A stretch of 64,000 bases of DNA from the NCBI GenBank assembly GCA_037176725.1, contig JAZBRS010000026.1:151725501-151789500 (forward strand), given 5' to 3'. The position numbers and the translations under genes were made by a program. Shown in pieces: positions 11,933 to 23,827 of the stretch. This DNA is from Posidonia oceanica. Its lineage: Eukaryota > Streptophyta > Magnoliopsida > Alismatales > Posidoniaceae. Below the pieces are notes generated by a model that worked only from the letters and a program-made list of their open reading frames with translations, was not told the origin of the DNA and ran no database searches. Position 1 is the stretch's first letter; each line of letters opens with the position of its first letter.

Positions 11933-12060
11933 CTACAAAATACGCACAGCCTACATGCATAGGCTATACATGCATCAGTTTGCTGTCCCAGACAGCGAAC
12001 TCCAACACTCAATCTAGCTATGCCAATGAAATCAAAACAAGAAAACAAGGACATGGCAAG

Positions 12061-12900
12061 CTAAAGCATATATCCAAGTACAAATCCATGCAGCTAGATT
12101 CCTAAATGGGTGCTGGGAAGGTGTGAAACCCTGGCCCAAAAGTCGGCCTGAACTGCCCAGATACGCGCAGTGAACACACACACCAGTCTAAACAGTTCAG
12201 ACAACGAACTTTGGTGCCTGATTCAGCCATGCAAATGGTTGTAAAATATGAAATAGAATGCATGCAGACCTAGATGGCATACTAGGGAACACACTCATGC
12301 AATTACAACTAAAAATGGGTGCATGGGAAGGTGCAAAATCTTGACTCAAAAGTCGACCTGAGCTGCCCAAATACGCGCACTAAATACACGCACCAGTTTG
12401 GACAGTTCAGACGACGAACTTTGGTGCCTCATTCAGCCATGCAAATGGTTGTAAAATATGAAATAGAATGCATGCAGACCTAGATGGCATACTAGGGAAC
12501 ACACTCATGCAATTACAACTAAAAATGGGTGCATGGGAAGGTGCAAAATCTTGGCTCAAAAGTCGACCTGAGCTGCCCAAATACGCGCACTGAATAAGCG
12601 CACCAGTTTGGACAGTTCAGACGACGAAATTTGGCGTTTGATTTAGCCATGCAAATGGTTGTAAAATATGAAATAGAATGCATGCAAACCTAGATGGCAT
12701 ACTAGGGAACACACTCATGCAATTACAACTAAAAATGGGTGCATGGGAAGGTGCAAAATCTTGGCTCAAAAGTCGACCTGAACTGCCCAAATACGCGCAA
12801 TGAATATGCGCACCAGTCTGGACAGTTCAGACAAAGAACTTTAGCGCCTGATTTAGCCATGCAAATGGTTGTAAAAGTTGGAAATAAACACATGCAAACA
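12061..12900. repeat. 210-base tandem repeats in element IV 3' LTR
   Basis: The word CCATGCAAATGGTTGTAAAA recurs at about 12228, 12438, 12648 and 12858, a strict 210-base period. Each unit also carries GCACCAGT, GGACAGTTCAGAC and CGCGCA words. The same array is present at 30670-31480 in the other LTR. Confidence 0.9.
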
Positions 12901-14770
12901 TAGACGGCACTGCAAGGAGTACAGGCATGGGTTTATCTTGGGATGTGGGTGCCTGGATCTCTCCCCTGACCTCTGTGGCTTCGTCGGCCAGAAATGGCAG
13001 GTTCGCCGACCCTAGTGAGGGTCAAGAGCCTCCGAGACGTGACTAAGGAACTCCAAGACATTCGAAGAAGGTCCAAGAGATGCATGGGATCTAGTACAAG
13101 CAATAAAAGGCAGCCATGGCCTCTTCCCACCTCCATTGGGCATCCGTCAGTCGTCGATGCATGCGTCCGACCACGTAGGAGGCTGGGAGCACGCGGGAGA
13201 CCGTCTGGGATGTCTACAGGAGTGAAGGAAGAAACGCAACGGCCTAAAGAAGCTAAACGTAGAATGAAAACCGCTGGTCGCATCCCTCTTCTTTCTCTGT
13301 CAAACGCTGAAATTCTCGAGCCACCTCGGCCGTCTCGATGGCAATGAGCTCGTGAGCTCCTGTGAAGTGTGATGGAGGCCAAGGAAGAAGGGGAAAGGAC
13401 CGAAATGCAAACGGAAAGCGAGGGAAGCTCCGAGACGTGCCGTGTCGCGCATTTAGTGGCCGACCGGTCTCATGCGAGCGGCAGACGTTGCCGAAGAAGG
13501 AAACCCAACTTAAAAGGAGGTAAAAAACGTTGCAATTAAATAAAGAAAAGGCATGAAAACATTCATGCTACAGCAGGGAGTAAAACCAGATGGAAGTAGA
13601 GTGGATTACCTGCGCGGAGCTACTGCAGCTATTGTCTCGAGCACCGGCGAAGCTATGCATGGTCGGAGCTCGGTGGGAGGCGATGCTGGAGACCGGTGCG
13701 AGGCTGGGAATCACTCGAGAAGGTTCGCTAAAACTCACGGAAGGTCGAGGGAGGCTTGGGAGGCTCTGGAGTTCTCTCAATTCTCTCTGCAACTGGTGAA
13801 AGATGGTGAACTTTGGCGGTGGGTTCTGGGTTTTGATCAAGGGGGCCAATTGAGTGGGATGGCGGTGGCAGTGAGGGAGAAGAGGAGGGAAAGGTGGTCG
13901 TGGCTGTTAGAGGAAGTGGTAGGAAAGTTAGTGAGGAGGCGACAAAGTTGCGGCCGGTGTCCGATGGCAAACGGTCGGCGTGTCGGTGGTGAGAAAGCAA
14001 GTGGTCGACGAGGGCATGGGTTTGTCAGGGAAGTAAGTGAACTTTGTTTCTAGTAGGTGGAGTCAAGTGGAGGCAGTAAGTGGGCTTGACAGTGGAGAGG
14101 ACACGAGGTCGTCGGCGTCAGAGGAAGAGAGGCGGTGGCCGGAAAAGTTAAAAACACAACCGCGTGGGGAAAGTTCAACCACAGCTGGGGGCTGAGCTGG
14201 GAGGAGCTACGCGAAGTTGGTGGCCTGAGGCTCGAGCCTGATAACCAGGCTACCTAAGGGAGTGCGCTGGAGCTCGGGCAGAGGCTGGCTAGCCATGCTG
14301 TGAAGCGAGCTAGGTCGGCCTACAACTACACTGAACCAGGGGAGCCACGTAGCAAACACGCGCAGTGTTTATGCGCATCAGTCTGGACAGGGCTTTTGCC
14401 TTGGATTTTGGGCCCGTTTCCTTGGAGTTTGGGACCACCAGTGGGCTCTAGGTTGTGGAGGCTGGTGTTGTGGAAGTTTTGGGTCAGTTTGGAAGGTTTT
14501 GGGACTTAAGTCAGGGTTTAGGGTTTAAGTCAGGGATTAGGTTGAAAGTTTGAAAAAAACTAGAAATTGGGATATGGCTCTAGAGTTAGGGTTTGTGCTA
14601 GGATGAGGGTCCAAGTGTGGTTTGAGATTAAAAATTAGGGTCTAGGTCAAGGTTTGGGCTAGAGGTTGGGTTAGAGTTTAGGATTAGGTTTTGGATTGTC
14701 AAACCACTATCCGAGCAGGCCTCCAGAGATCCACCAATCATCAGTAGCCAAAATGGGGTGTCTACAGATG

Positions 14771-14779
14771 CCCCTCCCT
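14771..14779 (-). other. Polypurine tract of element IV
   Basis: Minus strand AGGGAGGGG, then CATC, then the LTR start TGTAG. This is the expected plus-strand primer next to the 3' LTR and fixes the element's orientation. Confidence 0.8.
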
Positions 14780-15189
14780 GAGCAAGGTCAAGGGAATCGA
14801 GGCTGCTGCTCGAGGTTGACAAAGACACTCCACCTAACTCCGGCAGGAGCACAGTTGCTGTTGGCGTGAGTCACTTATTCGGCGGATACACCGAAGGTCA
14901 TGACTCATTGCCGCAATGCAAATGTAAATGCAGATGCTAATGAAAAGGTTGGTGTGCGATGCTAATGCTGATGTTGAACCAATATGCGCTAATGCTCATT
15001 GCGCTGAGCTCCGCTGAGGGAGGCATGGGTGATGCATGCGTGTGATGACGTTGGATAAGGAAATGTTGTGTCGATGTATGTCGGAATAGTGTAAGATGTG
15101 ATCCGACTGGGGGTGCATGTAAAATATGCGGTGCTGGTATGCATGCGTTGCTGGTGCAAATCACCTAGCATACGATGTTGGGGCAATGG
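14780..15189. other. Element IV 3' non-coding stretch
   Basis: No gene is seen. The sequence is rich in ATGC-type words (GATGCTAATG) and leads into the 55-base array. Confidence 0.5.
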
Positions 15190-15715
15190 AACTTAATGTG
15201 TGATGCGAGTACAAAGAACCTATGCACGTTGCTCGGCGCAAGGGGACTTAATGCATGATGCGAGTGCAAAGAACCTATGTGTGGTGCTCGGTGCAAAGGG
15301 ACTTGATGCATGATGTGAATGCAAAGAACCTATGCACGGTGCTCGGCGCAAAGGGACTTGATGCATGATGCGAATGCAAAGAACCTATGCGTGTTGCTCG
15401 GCGCAAAGGGACTTGATGCATGATGCGAACGCAAAGAACCTATGTGCGTTGCTTGGCGCAAAGGGTCTTAATGCATGATGCGAATGCAAAGAACCTATGC
15501 GCATTGCTTGGCACAAAGGGACTTGATGCATGATGCGAATGCAAAGAACCTATGCACGTTGCTTGGCACAAAGGGACTTGATGCATGATGCGAATGCAAA
15601 GAACCTATGCGCGTTACTTGGCGCAAAGGGACTTGATGCATGATGCGAATGCAAAGAACCTATGCGTGTTGCTTGGCGCAAAGGGACATAATGCATGATG
15701 TGAATGCAAATGATT
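15190..15715. repeat. 55-base tandem array, nine to ten copies
   Basis: The word CAAAGAACCTATG recurs at 15212, 15267, 15322, 15377, 15432, 15487, 15542, 15597 and 15652, exactly 55 bases apart. Units include GGCGCAAAGGGACTTGATGC and differ by scattered point changes. Confidence 0.95.
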
Positions 15716-16019
15716 ATGAGTTGATAGATTCATCACAGGATAGTTTAGGTTATTGGCATAGAGAGTTTACGGACTCGTCACCAGATAGTTAGGGGTATCA
15801 GCCTGATGAGGAGTTAACGGACTCATCATCAGATAGTTGGGGGTATCAGCTTGAAAAAAGGACGCCTGACATTATGACGGATGTTGTCCGGGTAGTTAGG
15901 GCTACCAACCCGAAAGAGAAGAAAGATAACTTATCCTCGCCCGAGGAAGCAAACAAACGGCTAGAGCCGTGTGAAAAAAGAAGGGGCAAAATCCGAGAAT
16001 GCGCGAAAGAAGAGGGAGG

Positions 16020-16190
16020 GCATCTCTTCCTACCAAGCAAGAAAGTGAACAAGAAAAGCAAGCAAGCAAAGGGGCATCCTTTCCTGCCGAGAAAGAAAGC
16101 AAAGTACGAAAAGGGGCATCCTTTCCTGCTGAGAAAGAAAGCAAAGCAAGAAAGGGGATCCTTTCCTGCTGAGAAAGAAAGCAAAGCAAG
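16020..16190. repeat. Short tandem array (about 30-45 bases per unit)
   Basis: Four degenerate copies of a unit containing CATCCTTTCCTGCYGAGAAA and GAAAGCAAAG. It lies between the 55-base and 71-base arrays. Confidence 0.75.
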
Positions 16191-16192
16191 AA

Positions 16193-17165
16193 AGTGATGA
16201 GTTTCGGATCATCAGTCAAGGATGCAAATGCAAATGATAAGTTTTCAGACTTATCAACTGGAAGTGATGAGTTTTGGATCATTAGCCGAGGATGCATATG
16301 CAAATGATAAGTTTTCAGACTTATTGATCGGAAGTGATGAGTTTCTGATCATCAGCCGAGGATGCAAATGCAAATGATAAGTTTTCGGACTTATCAACCG
16401 GAAGTGATGAGTTTCGGATCATCAGCCGAGGATGCAAATGCAAATGATAAGTTATCGGACTTATCGACCAGAAGTGATGAGTTTCGGATCATTAGCTGAG
16501 GAAAGGATAAAGCAAATGATAAGTTATCAAACTTATCAACCAGGTGGGATGAGTTTCAGATCATCAACCAAGGAAAGGAAAAACAAATGATAAGTTATCG
16601 GACTTATCGACTAGGAAGTGATGAGTTTCGGATCATCAGTCGAGGATGCAAATGCAAATGATAAGTTATCGGACTTATCGACCAGAAGTGATGAGTTTCG
16701 GATCATTAGCCGAGGAAAGGAAAAAGCAAATGATAAGTTATTAGACTTATCGACCAGGAGGGATGAGTTTCGGATCATCAGTCGAGGAAAGGAAAAGCAA
16801 ATGATAAGTTATCGAACTTATCGACCAGGAGGGATGAGTTTCAGATCATCGGCCGAGAAAAGGGTAAAGCAAATGATAAGTTATCAGACTTATCGACCAG
16901 GAAGGATGAGTTTCGGATCATTAGCCGAGGAAAGGGAAAGCAAATGATAAGTTATCGGACTTATCGACCAGAAGGGATGAGTTTCTGATCATCAGCCGAG
17001 GAAAGGAAAAAGCAAATGATAAGTTATCGGACTTATCGACCACAAGGGATGAGTTTCAGATCATCAGTCGAGGAAAGGAAAAAGCAAATGATAAGTTATT
17101 GGACTTATCGACTAGAAGTGATGAGTTTCGGATCATCAGCCGAGGAAAAGAAAAAAAGCAAATGA
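16193..17165. repeat. 70-72-base tandem array, about 14 copies
   Basis: GATGAGTTTCGGATCATC-like words recur at 16196, 16266, 16336, 16406, 16476, 16548, 16620, 16690, 16762, 16833, 16904, 16976, 17048 and 17120. Early units (70) contain GAGGATGCAAATGC, later ones (71-72) GAGGAAAGGAAAAAGC, so the array has two subfamilies. ORFs through it are repeats, not genes. Confidence 0.95.
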
Positions 17166-17276
17166 TAGAAAAGAAAAAGAAAAGGAAAGGAGCATCAGCA
17201 GATGAACCCGTGATAGTTAGGTATGTCAGTGGGGGAAAGACAGGGGAGCGATACCATAGGGCAACCAAAAAAGATG

Positions 17277-17304
17277 CCCCTGGTATCAGGAATGATACCA
17301 GGGG
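17277..17304. other. Perfect 12-base-pair hairpin with GGAA loop
   Basis: CCCCTGGTATCA, then GGAA, then TGATACCAGGGG: a perfect inverted repeat just beyond the 71-base array in the 3' untranslated part of element IV. Confidence 0.85.
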
Positions 17305-17730
17305 ACAACCGAAACGCCCTTGGCATCAAAATGTGAAGGATAGAGACAAAACTGATGCGTTTGCCAAATGAGTAGTTAGGGGTACTAGCCTGGTGATGAA
17401 GATCCGAGCGAGGGTGCTCGGCGGCCTTGCTTGATTTGATGGCGCTGGTCTGTAGAGATTCTGGCATCTGGATAGAATGTGGGGGCTTTCTTGCAGCTTC
17501 CTTGTGCTGAAAGTCCTGGTTGCTGCTCCTAACTCTGTGAACTACTCAATCCATCCCATGCGGCGTTTTGGTAGCAAACCTGGCTAGAGGCGCAAGGCAT
17601 GATTGGAAAGAACATATATGTATCAAGTAAACTTGAAACACGAGTAGATGGCACAAAACATCTTTCTATTGATGAAGTTCTGGTTACATGCCTATAGCAG
17701 GCCGAACAAGATACAACATGACTCAAAACA

Positions 17731-17893
17731 GAACATGGAATTGCGCAAATGCCCTAACTAGTTTGGGCTTTCTTTGACCTCCTGGAATCAGGGAATAGAG
17801 GTGCACCAGGTGGGATCTTGCTGATGGGCCAGAGTCCCTGCATCTCAGTCACATACTCAGGGGTGCACCCTGAGCCTCTTGCAGATGCTATGT
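17731..17893 (-). repeat. Duplicated C-terminal tail of the element IV PMD ORF
   Basis: This about 160-base block is a direct, slightly diverged copy of 17905-18060, which encodes the end of the PMD ORF (GCTPEYVTE ... PPGAPLFPDS). It lies past the stop and is not translated with the ORF. Confidence 0.8.
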
Positions 17894-17922
17894 TCGTCAG
17901 AACATGCAACCGCGCAAACGCC

Positions 17923-19125
17923 CTAACTAGTTCGGGCTCTCTTTGACCTCCTAGAATCAGGGAATAGAGGTGCGCCAGGTGGGATCTCGCTAATGGGCCA
18001 GAGTCCCTGCACCTCAGTCACATACTCAGGGGTGCACCCTGAGCCTCTTGCAGTTGCGATGTCTGTCGACTGCACTCCGTGGTGCATCAGGTTGGCAAGT
18101 TCTATTGTAGCAGCAGTTGAATTGAGAGGATAGGGCTGAAGAAGACTAGGTGCTGTGCTGTCGTCAAAGGCACCCTACTGGAAGCCGAATTGCCGCATGA
18201 CCCGGATAGGGTGATACTCCATACCCCCGGTAAACCCTGGTAGCACCACTAGTCACATGTCGCAAGTACTGAAGAAGACAGTGAACGGCTCAGCCATGGA
18301 TGGGATGATACGCCAGGTTACTGCATTATCCGTTAGCTTTTCTAGCTTCTCATATTCCTTGTGGGCGCTTTGGATGGTCCAGGCATGGCCGCTGCGGTTG
18401 TAAGATTCAAAAGCCGATCACTGTGGGCGCAGAAGGTCCATCCTTAGATGTCCAGCCAGCCAAACCTGTACTAGGGCCCTGCAGCCGTGAAAGTGGCGGT
18501 AGCGGTGTGAGATGCGGTTCAGTCCTTGGTAAGTCTCTGCTAGGACTATTGGTGCCAAGTCGATCTGCTGGGTCACCATAGCAAGTGCAATTCTAGCAAC
18601 CTTGATGGCAACCGTCATCCGACCATGGCTGAAAATTAGCTCGCCTAGAAAGCGGGTAACAAAACCACGGAGCCACAGCTCATCTCCAAGCTCGGCATGC
18701 TTCTCGGTAGCTTCACCAAAGTATCCCAGGTGGAGCATGGGCGTGGGCCCATCGGGGTAGATCAGTCTCTTCTTGCAGTCCATTGTGGAGAGTCTAGTCG
18801 GCTGGCTCAAGACTGCAACATAGCTGTCCTGCCTCATGAACACAGATGGTCCCATGAGCTTGGAGAAGCCGTAGATTCGGCGTACTTCCTCTAGCGTGGG
18901 CGTTAGCTCCGTTCTGCCAAAGCGGAAGACATGGTGTGCTGGCTTCCAGAACCTTGCAGCAGCGCACAAGAGATGTTGGCTCACGTCTACATCAGTAGCC
19001 TTCAAAAGTTTGGACGGTATGCCCCACAAGTGCAACCTCTCACAGTCACCCTCAGTGAGCCAACCGATCCATTCTCGAAGAGTCTCGGAGCAATGTGTCG
19101 GGGTCACCAAAGTGGGGAAACCCAT
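17923..19125 (-). pseudogene. Element IV plant mobile domain ORF (sense, intronless)
   Basis: A 400-codon frame opens at the ATG at 19125 and closes with TAG at 17923-17925, broken by three in-frame stops in its last third (TGA, TGA, TAG). PMD features: AAARFWKPAHHVFRFG (about residues 55-70), TELTPTLEEVRRIYGF (72-87), and late in the frame TWRIIPSMAEP and YHPIRVMRQFGFQ, then a basic end, RRSKRART, that could be a nuclear signal. PMD proteins (MAIN, MAIL1) act in gene silencing in Arabidopsis and PMDs recur in Tat elements. It lies between integrase and 3' LTR on the same strand as pol, and has no introns, as expected of cargo passing through spliced-competent sense RNA. Confidence 0.8.
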
Positions 19126-20305
19126 TGCACAAGAGAGAAAATGCAGGCGACTGGTGCAAAGTCTTCAAATACCTGCAACCAAGGCTGTGGTTCATCAGAT
19201 CATATACAGGCACATAACCACCGGCTGTCAAGGAAGCAGATTTCAAAGCTAGTACAGCAGTTCAATATGTTAACAGCTAGCATTCAAATCACAGAAGCTA
19301 AACAGATTCAAGCCAAGGGGTTTCGCCTGCACGGGGCGAAGTGGCTCAAGAAAGAGCTGGTAGGAGCCTTGGACCAGTGTAACTCGAAGGAGGTCAACTT
19401 GTGCTCCGTAGAAGTACTGTCTCAGTGCTGAGATAAGTCTCGCAGAGCGGAAGGATAGAGGAAAAGTGGATGATTAATGCTGTAGATATATGCATGGTTT
19501 ATGATTGATATGTATTGCCCTCAGCATATGGAGTGCTTAGCGCCTGTTGTAGAGGAAGAGAGTGGTCCCTAACTCACTGGACTCTACTCAGACTCCTAAC
19601 TTGTTGGTGGCACTCCGGAAAGGGTGATGATTTTGTGTTTAGATGGTGGTGTGGTGAGGACAGGCTCCATGCCAAACTCTCAAGGACCTACACTTACTCT
19701 TTTCATTTTTTCTTGTTTCTTTTGCTCCCACATAGGCATGTAGGTTTCCTCTATCCCTAGCTCGAAGGTAATGGACACCTGGTTTGAGGTTGGGGAGCTG
19801 CTTGCTAGACAAGGATGGCTAGGCCTTGTGGGATTTGTAGATTTCCCAAGCGTGAACTTCGACTCCTCTCGAAGGTAAGCAGGAGGGAGAGGGTTACACT
19901 GCACACCTCTATCTCTAGGGCCGACTTCTGTCTTCGCCTTCTATTTTCTTTATTTCTTTTTATGCCCATGCTTAGACGTGTATTCTTTTTTAGCTTACAC
20001 TCTCGCTCACATCCTAGCATTTTATCTCCCTCTGGAGGCGTAAGTTCTAGAGGGTTTGGGTATTTCGCCTGTTCTCACTGAGTGGTGGCTCCCTCACTGG
20101 TTATGACATCTAAGTAGTGTCAGGTGAGGTAGAGTAGACTCTTTCCAGAGCAGGCAAGCACTTCCGATTTCATCATCAGGCTATGGTTGTAATGCATGAT
20201 TTTTTTTTTCTCAAATAAACCTGACTAGTAAAGGGAATGCGTGGAGATGCTAAGATGTATGCAAATGGAAAGAAGGGGGTTTTACAAGGCGAGGGTTGCC
20301 CCAGG
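19126..20305 (-). other. Spacer between element IV integrase and PMD ORF
   Basis: About 1.2 kb with no recognised domain; the minus strand is purine-rich in places. I see no promoter or gene that I can support. Confidence 0.4.
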
Positions 20306-21595
20306 CTACTGATAGTACTTCTTGAGGTAACATGAGTTGACCGACTCTGACTGCCCGACCTGGTCCATGTCCTCAATGATTGTTATACCGCCAGAGAAGG
20401 TCTGCTTAACCACAAAGGGGCCACACTAGTTGGGTCAGAATTTGCCTCGACCATCAGGGAGATGATTGGCTCACAGGACAAGATCCCTTGGCTGGAAGCT
20501 TCTGGGCTGATTTTTCTTCTGGTATGATCTGGCCATTCGCTTTTGGTAACACCAAGCATTGTGCATGGCTTGCAGTCTATGCTCATCAACCAGGTTTAGC
20601 TAGACGCAGTGGTCTTTGACCCATTTTGCCTCCTCCAGCTTAGCCTCTCCTAGGATCCGCAGTGAGGGGATCTCTACTTCAATGGGCAGCACCACCTCCA
20701 TGCCGTATGCCAGTGAGTATGAGGTGGCCCCTGTCGAGGTTCGGACTGATGTCCTGTACGCCCATAGTGCGTACAGAAGCTTGTCATGCCAGTCTTTGTG
20801 GGTTTCTGCCATATTTTTCATGATCTTCACAATGTTCTTGTTGGCAGACTCCACTGCTCCGTTCATCTACGGCCGATAAGGCGAAGACTTGTGATGTTTG
20901 ATCTTGAGGTTCTGAAAATACTCCTCAATCCTTTTGGTCGTGAAATTTGCTCCATTGTCAGAGATGAGGGAGTGTGGGACCCCATACCGGGCGATGATGT
21001 TGTTTCTAATAAACTTCTCTGTCACCGCGGCCATGACAGCCTTGTAAAAGGCTGCTTCCACCCACTTGGTGAAGTAGTCGATCGCCACAAGGATGAAGCG
21101 ATGACCATTCGAGGTAGTAGGATGTATAGCGCCGATGACATCAATCCCCCAGGTGGAGAAGGGGCATGGCGACGACATGTTGTGTAGCTATTGTGGGGGA
21201 GCACGAATGAAGTTCCCATGGATCTGGCAATTATGGCATCTGCACACGAACTAGCAGTAGTTTGCCTCCATGGTTGACCAGGAGTAACCTTGGAGCATAA
21301 TCTTCTTGGCCAGCAGCACACCGTTCATATGAGGGCCGCAGGTCCCTGCATGTACTTGAAGCATCAGCGTGTTAGCTTCCATCTTTCCTAGGCAGCGTAG
21401 GAGCATCTGGTTGTAGGATCTTCTGTATAGCTGCCCTGCTCCTAATACATTCTTTGACGCCAGACGCGCCAAAGTCCTTCTATCTGCTGCTGAGGTGTCA
21501 AGTGGGAGGCTGCCAGATTCTAGGAAGGCCTTAATGTCATGATACCATGGCCGTTCTTCTACTGGATCTACCTCTTTTATATTCATGCAATGCAC
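20306..21595 (-). pseudogene. Element IV integrase
   Basis: Three open segments in one frame: zinc domain (HAGTCGPHMNGVLL ... CRCHNCQIHG, with a stop inside), core (WGIDVIGAIHP, SDNGANF, then SSPYRP, stop, MNGAVESANKN giving D, D and E) and a C-terminal part, frame-shifted after about 20600, that ends CYLKKYYQ at the stop 20306-20308. The order and sequences fit Ogre/Tat integrase. At least four breaks make it inactive. Confidence 0.85.
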
Positions 21596-21724
21596 AGGCT
21601 ACTCCATACGGGTAACTGATACATCCACTGCACGGTCTTCAGGTATGCTGAGCTAGGACGCCAAGGTTGCCAATGCATCTGCATATGCGTTCCTTGCTCT
21701 GTTCGTGTACGTGAAGCTGATGCT

Positions 21725-22528
21725 TTATAACTCTTCTATCAGCTTCAGCAGGTATTCGTGATATGGCACCAGCTTGGGATCCTTTGTCCTCCAGTCGCCA
21801 TTCACTTGGGAGATCACTAGCATGGCATCGCTGTGTACATGCAGCTCGTGCGCCTTATGATCGAGTGCGACCTTCAATTCTAGGATGCACGCTTCATATT
21901 CTACTTCGCTGTTGGTGCATTTGAAGGTCAACTTCCTCGCAAAAGGAATCATTTGTCCCTACGGCATTGTCAGCGCTGCGCCTACGCCTCGACTTTTTTT
22001 GTTGACAGCACCATCAAAGTACAGCTGCCACTGCTCCTGGTCTTTAGGGTCCTTCTCATCAGAATCCTCCATTGTGAAATGGATGTCCTCATCAGGGAAC
22101 TGTGTCTGGAGAGAATGATACTCAGGCAATGGAAAGTCGGCCAGGTGATCTGCCATGGCCTGTCCCTTCATCGATTTCTACGTGACGAAGGTGATGTCGT
22201 ATTGAGATAGCAACACCTGCCACTTGACACATCTGCCCACCATAGCTGGCTTTTGGAAGAGGAACTTAATGGGGTCATGCCGACATAGGAGCTGAACTGG
22301 GTACGCCATCATGTAGTGCCTCAGTTTCTGTGCGGCCCAGACGAGAGATAGGCAGGTTTTCTCTATAGTGTTATATTTGGCTTCACAATCATTAAATTTC
22401 TTGCTCAGGTAGTAGATGGCACACTCCTTTCTACCCGATTCATTATGTTGGCCCAAGACTGCGCCCATGGAATGCTGCGTGGTAGAAAGGTAGAGAATCA
22501 AAGGTCTCCCTGGCGTGGGAGGAACCAA
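21725..22528 (-). pseudogene. Element IV RNase H and second RNase H
   Basis: The first RNase H remnant (22528-22178) reads AIYYLSKKFNDCE ... VWAAQKLRHYM and is typical of the degraded Ty3 RNase H that follows RT in Tat elements. After a TAG, the second, archaeal-type RNase H (22171-21725) reads QWQLYFDGAVNKKSRGVG ... EVEYEACILEL ... HSDAML, with its acidic residues kept, but interrupted by another stop. Degrading the RNA strand of the hybrid is the expected role. Confidence 0.85.
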
Positions 22529-22648
22529 AACAGGAGGCTTGATCAGGAGCTGCTTGATTTTGTCAAATGCAGCCTGCCGTTCGTCGCTCCAGTTGATCAG
22601 TGCATTTTTCCTCAGGAGCTTGAAAATCGGTTCGTAGATGGGAGTAAG

Positions 22649-23809
22649 CTATGCAATGAACCGACTGATATATTGTAATCGCCCCAACAGGCCTCGGATC
22701 TCCTTTTCAGTTCTAGGAGGTGGCATTTCCACAATGGCTTTTGCCTTGCTCGGGTCCACTTCAATTCCCCTATGACTGACAATATACCCCAGGAGCTTTC
22801 CGGATGACACCCCGAATACACATTTGTTGGGGTTGAGACGCAGCTTGTACTTCCTCAAGCGGTCAAAGAGCTTCTTCAGGCAGACGAGGTGATCCTCGGG
22901 CTCTTTGAACTTGGCAATCATATCATCCACGTAGACCTCAACTTCTTGGTGCATGAGGTCGTGGAACCGTGCCGTCATGGTCCTCTGATAAGTGGCCCCG
23001 ATGTTCTTGAGCCCAAATGGCATAACTTGGTAGCAGAAGACTCCCCAAGGGGTGATGAATGATGTCTTTTCCATGTCTTCTTCTGCCATTCTGATCTGGT
23101 TATAGCCGGAGAAACCATCCATAAAGGAGAGCATTTTGTGGCCCGCTGTGTTGTCGACTAGGACGTCAATGTGCAGTAGTGGGAAATCGTCCTTGGAACT
23201 TGCCTTGCTCAGGTCCCTATAGTCGATGCACATGCAGACCCGGCCGTCTTTCTTGGGCACTGACACAACATTTGCAAGCCATTCAGGATATAGGACGACC
23301 TTGAGAAAACTGACATTATGCTGCTTCATGATCTCTTCCTTGATCTTGAGCAGCCATTGTGGTCGCCATCTCCTTAGCTTCTGCTTCACAGGCTTTGCAT
23401 CTAGATTCAAAGGCAGGTTGTGCACTACTATCTCGACGTCGAGGCCGACCATGTCTTCATAACTCCAGGCGAAGACATCCGCATATTCCATGAGGAATGT
23501 TATAAACTCTGCTCTGGCCTGGGGCGACAGTTTAGCACTAATGCGGACCTCCTTGGCCTCGTCGACTATGCCGATGTTGATAACCTTCGTCTCTTCTTCG
23601 ACATGGAGGTTAGGGCCTTTTGGATTGTCATCATAGGGCTGGAACTTAGGTGATGGTACATCATTCTCATCTATGCTTGTATCATCCTCCTCTCCATATG
23701 CAATGAGTTCTGAGAGGATCTCCTTCTCAAAGGTTGGGTCTGTAATATCGAAGGAGTGTATTTGTTCTGCTTCTTGGCCTTGGTGACGCTTTAGGATAGC
23801 CACGCTCAC
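22649..23809 (-). pseudogene. Element IV reverse transcriptase
   Basis: A 386-codon open stretch holds the full RT palm and fingers: VPKKDGRVCMCIDYRDL, LSFMDGFSGYNQIRMAEED (motif A Asp kept), VMPFGLKNIGATYQRTM, VEVYVDDMIAKFK (YVDD) and KLLGYIVSHRGIEVDP. The first 150 residues (about DVFAWSYEDMVGLD onward) are the conserved Tat pre-RT region. This is the least damaged pol domain of the element; it ends at a stop after RFIA. The lineage call (Ogre-like) rests mainly on this segment. Confidence 0.92.
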
Positions 23810-23827
23810 CCAAGTGTTTCTATATCC

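Larger units (their letters stand above)
10997..14766 (-). repeat. Element IV 3' LTR
   Basis: This 3770-base LTR is bounded by TGTAG and CTACA. It contains a TATA box on the minus strand at 11925-11932, four 210-base tandem units (12061-12900) upstream of that box, and near its 5' end (14500-14700) a run of TTTAGGG-like words. ORFs seen on either strand inside it (for example 13553-14053) have no recognisable family and are not shared intact with the other LTR. Confidence 0.93.

Noticed and set aside
13553..14053. Plus-strand ORF of 166 codons in the element IV LTR
   Set aside because: No family features; the other LTR (32150-32640) does not keep it intact, and it is antisense to the element promoter. 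Chance ORF in G+C-rich sequence.
15190..17165. Regular direct repeats suggesting a CRISPR array
   Set aside because: Units are contiguous and similar along their full length, with no unique spacers, in plant retroelement sequence without cas genes. They are satellite-like tandem repeats.
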